Shown here in pieces: positions 25,501 through 34,500 of a DNA stretch of 64,000 nucleotides. The notes below the pieces were generated by a model, which saw nothing but the letters and a program-made list of their open reading frames with translations, was not told the DNA's origin and made no database searches. The stretch's first letter is position 1, and each line of letters begins with the position of its first letter. The stretch is from Candidatus Phosphitivorax anaerolimi (GTDB taxonomy: Bacteria > Desulfobacterota > Desulfomonilia > UBA1062). Where the stretch lies: the NCBI GenBank assembly GCA_001896555.1, contig MPOS01000042.1:1-64000 (forward strand), given 5' to 3'. Both the position numbers and the translations under genes were made by a program.

Positions 25501-28500
25501 CGCATGATCCCCCTGCTGACCGAAGAAATAGAGCACTTGCTGTTCCAAGGGATTCAAGACTCTGCTGTTGGAAATCGCCTGGCCTGCGCCGAGATCGAGG
25601 AACCGTGCCCCTTCTCTGGGCTCATATTGCGTCGTTCTGCCATCCACGCGATCCGATATCATGCTGTTCTCGACCACCACGACCCGGCTGTTCTCCTCAT
25701 CCCACCGGGTGCGATATTGGGTAACACTGAGGTCCCCGTTTACGCCGGTGATCTCCGTGACCAGGGGGTTGCCCTGGTCATCGAGCTTGCCCGTGTCCGT
25801 GATCTTGATCATGCCGCTGATCCGGTTGCCCGTGTCGAGCCTGTTGATGACGAGGTCCTGCGAGGAGTGGTTGGTCACCTCAATCTCGCCGTATCCGTCG
25901 ATGACCTTCAGCTTGCCGCCGCCGGTGCTCACGATCTCGCCTGCCAGGGTGATGTTTCCTCCCGTAATCTTCACGTTCACGAGCTGGATGCACTGGTTCT
26001 CATCGTCCCAGTATGCCTTGATGTTGCTGTCGCCGGTCGTGGGGATCAGCTTCTTTCCGTCCGCTCCCTCCACAAGGGAGGCGGGATCGAATTCCGGGAT
26101 GGTAATCGTCCGGATAGGGATCCCGCTCTGGATCGTTCCCCTGATGTTGAGGATCTGCCCGCTGATCGAGATGCTCCCTCCGGATATGTGGGAATCCGGT
26201 GAATGCCACACACCGGGTGTATAGCTCTGGGCGAACTCGCGGGCCGCGAATATGCTCACCTCATCGCCGGTGATGTCGCCCAGGCATTCAATGCTGCCGC
26301 TTGCGTTGATGATATCTATCGTCCCCTCAATGTTCGTGATGTCACCTCTCAAGACCATATCCGACCAGACACTTCCATCCGCTCCGGGCACATCGGGGTC
26401 ATAGAGGTTCTCGACAATGATCCGACTGCCGAGGTTGCGGCCCGGATCGATATGCACGGTGCCGTGGGAGGTGATCGTCCGGTTGTTCAGCGTTATATTG
26501 CCGCTCAAGCCCTCGGGGATCTCGAGGTCGCCCAGCTCGAGATGGGCGAGCGACCCGTTCTGGATCAGGATCATGAAGTCGTTTCCGGGGGATTTCAGGG
26601 TGCCGCCACCCTTCAATGTCCCGGTGATGTTGATGTCGCCGGAGCCGACGATCGCATCATCCAGCGAAAAACGGTCGAAGAAACCATAGTCCGGGTCAGG
26701 GTCGTCAGGATCGCTGCGCCTGTCGATGATTTCCTGAAGCCTCGCCTCGAGCTGGGACCTTTCCTGGGCCAGGATGATTTTCACATTCGCATCCGTCTCT
26801 TCGCTATTGATCTGATCGTCCAGCGCATCGATCCTTGCCTGGAGTTCCGCCGCCCCGTCGATATCCGCGGTGAATTCCACCGGGATGTTGCCCGTGACAT
26901 TCCCGGCAGCGTCGATGTGGAGGGTGCGTTGGTGGTTTATTCCGCTTTCGAGAGCGCCTTCGATGGTGACGGAATCACGGTATTGAGAAACGCTCGCGCG
27001 CGAGCCGTTGTTGTACCAGGTAATGGGAATGCCGAAGAGGGCGTATGTCCTCAGCTTCGCCCGCGCGTACCCTTCCGTGTAGGTCAACCCCTTGAAGGCC
27101 CCTGCATTGATGTCTCCGCCCGCCTTCAGATCGGCGCCGGAATCGACCAGCACGTCGTTGTAATCGTTCAGATAGGCATAGGCCTCGACACTGCTGAAGG
27201 GGATGCCGCCGGCGGAGAATGACCTTGCCTCCGCCCTCGCGCGCAGGTTGTTCTGCATCCCGTCCGGGTCTTTCCCGGCAAAGACGTTGATGTTATTGCC
27301 TGCCCTGATCTTCGCATTGGCACCGACACTCGTGTCGTTATCCGCGGTGAGGTTCACGGTAGCCTTTCCATCTGCAGATGCACCCAGGCCGAAGCCCTCG
27401 GTATAGGTCACTGCCTCGACGTTTGCCTTTGTCTGCGAATGCAGGTTGACGTCGTTCCCGGCAAGAATTTGCGTGTTCTCTCCAATCGAGGTTTGGGCGG
27501 TATTGGTGTTGATGATGGTGGAATGGACGTCTGCTACGGCGATCGCCCCGCCCGATGACAGGATTGCTTTGTCATAGGCGGATACATCGTTCGCGGCTGA
27601 GAGGGTGAGATCATTGCCCGCTTCTATCCTGCTGTTATCAGCAGCATAGGCCTCTGCCATATTCGTGATGATCGTTGCACTGTCTCCTGCAGGCCCGCCC
27701 CAGAACCCTCCGGAGCCCGCGCTCAGGTTGGCGCCGATAAAGGGCTTTTCAACGCGGTTGGTCGCATCCACGAGGATGTCGTTCCCTGCCAGGATGTCAG
27801 CGTCCTGCCCGAGGTACGCTTGTGTGGTCGAGGCAACCGTGTTGCCGGTCCTTGCGCCGTTGCTCCCCACAAACCCGTAGCCGGTGCTGTCTCCATGGGC
27901 GTTGAAGATGACATCGGATGATGCGGTGACCGAGATGTCTTCATCGGCGCTTATCTGTGCCGCCTCATCATCGTTCCCCGCCAGATAGGCGCTCACCGTG
28001 TTCGTCACATTCGTGCCGGCGCTGGCCGATGCCCCCGCGATGATGCCTCCGGAGCCTCCGTATGTCGTCGCATATGCATCGCTCTTTCCCCGGGCGTTTA
28101 CGTCTATGGATTCTGCAGAGAGGGAAACATCTTCGTCCACATGGGCGCTCACGGTGTTGGTGATCGTGGTTGAGGATACGTTGTTCCCGAGGCCTGCCAG
28201 GGAGTACGATTTCCCGTTCACGTCCGATACGACTTCTCCGGAATAGCTCTTGGCGAGGATCGTAAGGTCTCCCCCGGCTTCGACCTCGGCGTCCTCCCCG
28301 ATATACGCACCGACCGTCCAGTCGCTGGTCGCGGTTGCCGACGGACTGACGTAGCTTACGAAAAGGCTCCCTCCGACCGCGTCGTTTTCGGCCTTGATGA
28401 GTCTCGCCAGCTCCACGCCGCTGAGGTCATGATTCCCGAAGGCCCTGACGGAGATAGTATCCCCGGCTGAGACGGCTGATTCCTCGCCGCCCTCGATATA

Positions 28501-31500
28501 CGCCTTCACCACCGGTTTTGCCGAAGCCTCAACCACGCCGGCTCCGACCGCAACCGCACCGAAGTTGTCCCCCCAGGTGTATGCTGTGCTGCTCACGTCC
28601 GCCTGCGATGTGACGATGAGATCCTGCTCGAGGGCGATCCGGGCGTCCAGGCCGATGGCTGCCGTTACGGTGGGATTGACGCTGGAATCCGCTTCGTTGT
28701 ATCCGCCTGCAATGATGCCGCCTGCCAGGTGCTTGGAGTCCGTGTCCGCCTTGCCGGTTGCAGAGGCCGAGATGTCGAGGCTGTTCACGGCCCCCTCGTC
28801 CGATATTCCGATCCTGACGCCGTCATCTGCATAGGCCGATGTCGAGCCGTCCGAATCCACCTCGGCATAGGAGACGCCGATGGGCAGCAAGCCGGATATC
28901 GTTCCTTCCAGGCTCCTGGCCTTGTCGTCCGTGCTGGACCGTGCCGACACGGAAACGGTGTCGGCACGGTTGATAGCCACGTTCTTGCCGATATGGGCAT
29001 CGACCAGATAGTCGTTGTCTATGTAGCTCACCGCTCCCGAGACACTCACAAAGGCGGACAGGCCGCCGGCAAAGGCCTGGTTGAGGGTCTTTTCGTCGAG
29101 GCTCGCAGAAATGTCGATGTTGCCTGCTGCATTGATGGAAGAGGTGTGACCGGGGATATCATCGTCGATGTAGGCTCTGACCTGGCTTCGGACATTCGCT
29201 ATCCCTACGCCGCCCCCCAGGCTGGCAAGACCGACAGCGGCGCTTCCGGAGGTCATGTCAGCGTCGATGCGCTCCCGGGCATCGATCCGGATGTCCCTGC
29301 CGGCTTCGACCACAGCGCTCTTTCCGATGAACGCCGACGTGCCCGCCGGCGCTGCCGCGGGTGCAACGGACACCGCCGATGCGGCCCGGCTCGTCTCGCT
29401 CTTGATGGCGTCCATGCCGTAGGTGTCGCTCAGTGCCTCGCCCATGAAGTCGTACCTGGCCTGTTCGTTCGCATACTCCGACGGGTTGGTATACTCCTCG
29501 TTGCCCCCTTGTGCGGCGAGGTCTTGCACCGTCTCATCATCCGGCATCTCGCCGATGGTCAGGACCGTGACACCCCCGGCCAGGCCCACAGCGCCCCCTG
29601 CCGCGCTCACGGCATAGCCTTCGGCCTCTTTGTTCGAAAGGGCGGTCAGCTCCACGTCCCTGGCTGCTTTGACCTGTGCCTGATCGCCCAGGTAGGCGGA
29701 GACATCGTTCTGTATCGTATGAAAACCCAGCCCGCCCGAAAGGCCCACCGCACCGCCCGCGAGGCTGCCCGAGACGGCGAAGCCGCTTACGGTGTTGACC
29801 GCGGAAACGTTCACGTCCTGCTCGGCATTGGCGCCGTCATTGTCCTGGTTCACCTTCGCGCCGCTTCCGATGTATGCCGATGTACTCGAGTCGATGGTGC
29901 TGACCACCACCGCGCCTGCCACACCGGCAAATCCGCCTGCGCCAGCACCCGTGATCGTGGAGAAGTCCTCGCTGGATTGTGCCTGAACGGAAAGTCCCTT
30001 CACATCCTTTTTCGTCAGGTTGCCTTGACCATCCATCCCTGAGTAGGTGGATACGGAGCTGGATGAATTTCCCCTGGCGTTGACCACGGCGTTGTTCCCG
30101 ACAAAGGCCGAGGTATCCTTCTCGATGATCGTCACACCGACCGCTCCGCCGATCCCCACAAGGCCGCCGGCCACGCTGCCGGCGATGATGTCGGTCTCTG
30201 TCCGGTCGACGGCCGATATGGCGATGTTGCCGTCCGCATCGACCATGGTTGCCTGCTCGCCGTCCCCCGTCCCCTCGACATACGCAAATGTCTCGTTATC
30301 GATGGAGATGACCGGCACGGCCCCTGCCAGCCCGACCGCGCCTATGCCCAAAGCGCCTGCGCCTGCGATGGACATGATGTCCTGCGTGGATTCGGCAATG
30401 ACCTCCACGTCCTCTGCCGCATTGACCCGGGCGGATTTACCGATGAAGGCCCTGGTGTTGTTGTCTACCACTATGACCTCGGCCGCCGGCCCGAGGCCCA
30501 CCTGACCGCCGATGGATACGGCCGCGCCGATGCCCAGATGTCGCAAATCCGTTCCGGCAGCCACGAGTACGGACTGGCCGTCGCCGGCAGATGCCTGATT
30601 CTCGTTGATCTTTGCGCCCTGATCGATGAATGCCGAGGTATTGTTCCCGATGACAGTGACAGATCCGGCCAGGTTGACCGCAAGAGTCCCGGACCCCCCG
30701 CCGCTTGCCGCGATGCCGGACACATCGTCCTTCGAAAGGGCTGTGACTGCAAGCCCTGTTATTTCCTTTGTTTCGGCTGAAGCGACCTGCGTGGTATCGA
30801 TGTCGGTATCCATATCCATGTTGAGGTGTGCCATATCCGATGAATCCACGCTGTAGTCATCGCCGGTGTTGTCATCCGTCTGGACGATGAACCTGCCGGT
30901 TGCGACCTCTACGGCATCACGGTTTCCGTCGGCCGCCACCGTCGCGTTTTTCCCGACAGAGGCCTCGGTCGTCTTGTCGATGACCGCAACGACCGCAGAG
31001 GCCCCGATGCCTGCGGACATGCCGAAGACGCCGCTTCCGGCTATGCCGTCGATCTCGGTTTCATTTGCTGCGGAAATCACGATACTTCCGTCTGCGTGCA
31101 CTTTCGTGGTCGAGGTGTCGCCCCCGCCAATGTAGGCCTTTGTCTGATTGGTTATGGCATAGACAGAGGCTGCACCGCCGAAGGCCCATTTTAAGCCGAC
31201 GGCTGCCGTTCCGGTGATGGAATTGATGTCCTCCCTGGACGATGCCTGGATTGTGATGTTCTCCGCCGCATCAACGATACCGTTGTTCCCGATAAAGGCC
31301 TGGGTGTTCTTCGAGATCACGCCCACGTCGGCACCCGCGCCGATGCCTCCCTGAAGGCTGCCCATGGCCGTCCCGGCGATGCCGGTGATATCGGTTTCGT
31401 CCGATGCGAGGATGTTCACGCTCTGCCCGGCCCCTCCCGGCTCGCCTGCCGTGACTTCAGCCCCTGAGCCGATATAGGCCCTTGTCTTTTCATCGAGCGT

Positions 31501-34500
31501 ATGGATCGCGGCGCTTCCCTGGATGGCAAGTCTCTGGGCCCCTGTGCCGCCTGCTGCGACGCTGAGGATGTCCTCGTAGGAGGTGGCGGTGACGGATACG
31601 CCTTCCATGTTCTTCGTGAGCCGGTTGCCGTCGTCGTCCTTTTCCCCGGTGTACACGTCGATCCCGTCGTCTCCCAGCCCCTTGGCCGTCACAATGCTGC
31701 CGCTTCCGATATACGACTCCACTGTGTTGTCCGTGATGATGATCGAAGCCGCCCCGCCGAATCCGGCCCCGCCTATGCCCTGAGACCCCTTGGCGATTGC
31801 GATGTTCCCGGCCACGGACAGGATGTCCGCATCGTCGTCAGCCGCCAGGGAGACATTCCCGTCCGCAGTGACGCCGCCCAACATTTTGCCTTCGATATAC
31901 GCCTTTGTCGTGTTGGTCAGGTCGCTCACCGCTGCCGACCCTGCGATTGCCATGCCGTCCTTGGACGCGCCGAGAGAGGCTGCGACCGTTTTGATCTCGC
32001 TCCTCTCATCAGCGGAAACTATGACGTCGCCGCCTGCCGTAATGTCCGAATCCTGTACAGAGGCCGCCGTGTCATTGTCTGTGGTGTTAACCGCCACGGA
32101 AGCGCCGATGCCGGCCTTGCCGCCGTAGCTCGCTGAACCGGCGATCGACCAGATGGCCGTGTCGTCTCCGGCCGAAATCTTTGCCGTGCCGCCCGAGTCG
32201 ATGTCCGACCGGGAGATGGAGGCATGGGTGTCACTATCGATCTGGTTGACGGACACCGAGCCTGCGAGCCCGTACCCCTTGTCCTTTCTCTCCAGTGATC
32301 CGCTTGCCGAGATTGTCCGGACAGTACCTTCAGTCTCTGCCGAAAGCCCGAGATCTCCGGAAATATCCAGGATCGAGTCCATGATGGAGGCGTTCGTCTC
32401 GGTATCCAGCTCATTGTACGTGACCGAGCCGGCGAGGCCTACGGACGTCGCTTCCGAGCCGGCCATTGCGGCCGCTCCAGCAATGGAGCTGATGGTGCTG
32501 TCGCTGCGCACGGAGAGGTCTACATTCTCTGCCTCGACGAGTTTTAAGCCCGTGATGGCGGCGTGCGTGTTGTCCGTGATCAGGTTGACCGAGACATCGC
32601 CGGCCACGGATATGGCCGCCTTGGGCTTTTTCTCGGGCTGCGCGTCTCCCTCGTCCTCGTCCTCGTTGAACAGCCGGGGCAGGGATACGCCGTCGAGCGG
32701 GTCGTCGTCGGCTATCTTGTCCGGCACTGGCGAGGTCTCTTCCTGTGACTCGTCGTCATTCTTGCTGGTAGTAACGGCTGCGGCAAGCGAATAGGAGCTC
32801 AAGGACCCCGTGTTCTCGGCCGTGAGACTGACATCGCTCCCCGAGCTTAAGTATCCGTCTTCCCTGACGAGCATGTGCGAAACGCCCATGTCCGCGGCTG
32901 TGGCCAGGTCGATGACCGCGCCTGTTTCCATATCCATGAGGCTGATCTTCGTTTCGTCCACGACCATGACCTCATAGGTCTTCCCGTTCTCCAGCCCGCT
33001 GATGCTTGCGCCGCCGCCATTCAGGTAGACCACTGCATCGCCCGTCTCATAGCCGTGCTTGTAGCCGAGGTCGATGATGTTGCCTTCGATGAGGCACGCG
33101 GATGGATCGAATGCGGCGTGCCCGATGAGCGCCCGGGTGTCCCGCTCGATCGCGTTGATGGCCACGGAAGCGCCCACGCCCATGTTCTCTCCCTTGATGA
33201 CTCCGCCAGAAACATTGAAGAGAAGGGTGTCATCCGTTGCCGATATGTTCACCTCTGAGCCGCTGACTTTCGCCCCGCTGTCGATGAACGCGAGTGTTTC
33301 GTCATGATGATCGATGTAGGAAAAAGTGCCGGCCATCCCGAAGGTCTTTGCCTTGGAGCCGGACTGTGCCAGGGCGATGCTCGTGACATCCGTGCGTGCA
33401 TCCACGCTCAGGCCGCCCTGTGCACCCGTGAAGACCGATGCCCCGTCCTCTATCCTGGCGGTCGTGGTGTTGTCGAGGAACATGAGCAGAACCGAACCGC
33501 CGGCCCCGGCCTTCCCGGTTGCGCCCATGTCGACCCAATCCGCGAAGGGGTGATTCCAGGCCTTCATGTTCGTCAGGGTGGAGACCTGCAAATTGAGGTC
33601 GAAGACCCCGGACATATCGATCAGGTTCATCCGGGTCGCCGCATTGACGGACACGCTCTGGTCCGCGGTGCGGTAATCGCTGTCCTGGTTGATCAGGGCG
33701 TTCTTCCCGATGACGGCCTCGGCCGTATTCGTGAAGCTCATGTAATCAACGGACCCGGAGATGCCGAGGTCGCCCCCTGTCGCGACGCTTCGCGCCCAGG
33801 AGTTGAACAGCAGGCTCTGGAGGCCGAGCTTCTGATCGAGAACGTTCCCGAGCTTCGTCGGACTCTCGAAGTCCTCCTTGGTGAAGGGGAGCAGCGACAG
33901 GCCCGGTTCGGTCAGGAAGGGGTAGGTGATGCCCGCATCCACGTCCAGCCGGCGCCCGGCATCCACCTCGGCGTTGCCTGAGATGATCGCTCTGGCTGTA
34001 TTGTTGTACGAGCCCGCGATGACGGCCGTGCTGACGGCCTTGTCGAGATCTTCGCTCCCCGGATCGGGTTCCTGCTGGGAAATGACGGTCTCTGCAACGG
34101 TCTGGACCCTGTCCGTGATCTTTGCCGTGACATTCACGTCCATGCCGGCCTTCAGGACCGCCGCATCGCCTACCTCTGCTTTCACCGTGTTGTCGACATC
34201 GGCGTAGGCGAGGCTCCCGGCCAGGCTCCAGTCGGTATCGCCGCCCCACCATCCGCCGACACGATTCCTGAGGCCTTTTGTCGTTCCGGAGAGAATGAAG
34301 GGAAGAAAGGGCGCAACCTCGCCCTTGAGCAGGGCGTCCTTGACCAGCGGATCTCCCCGGATGCCGGCGACGCCGCTCGCGGTTTCCTGGGCCGCGAGCT
34401 CGGCCGTGATGTCGATGCCCTGGATGAACCGGTGGGCGCTCCCTGTCGCCACTATGGCATCGATGGCAGTAATCGCATCTCCGGCCAGTGCCTTCTCGAA

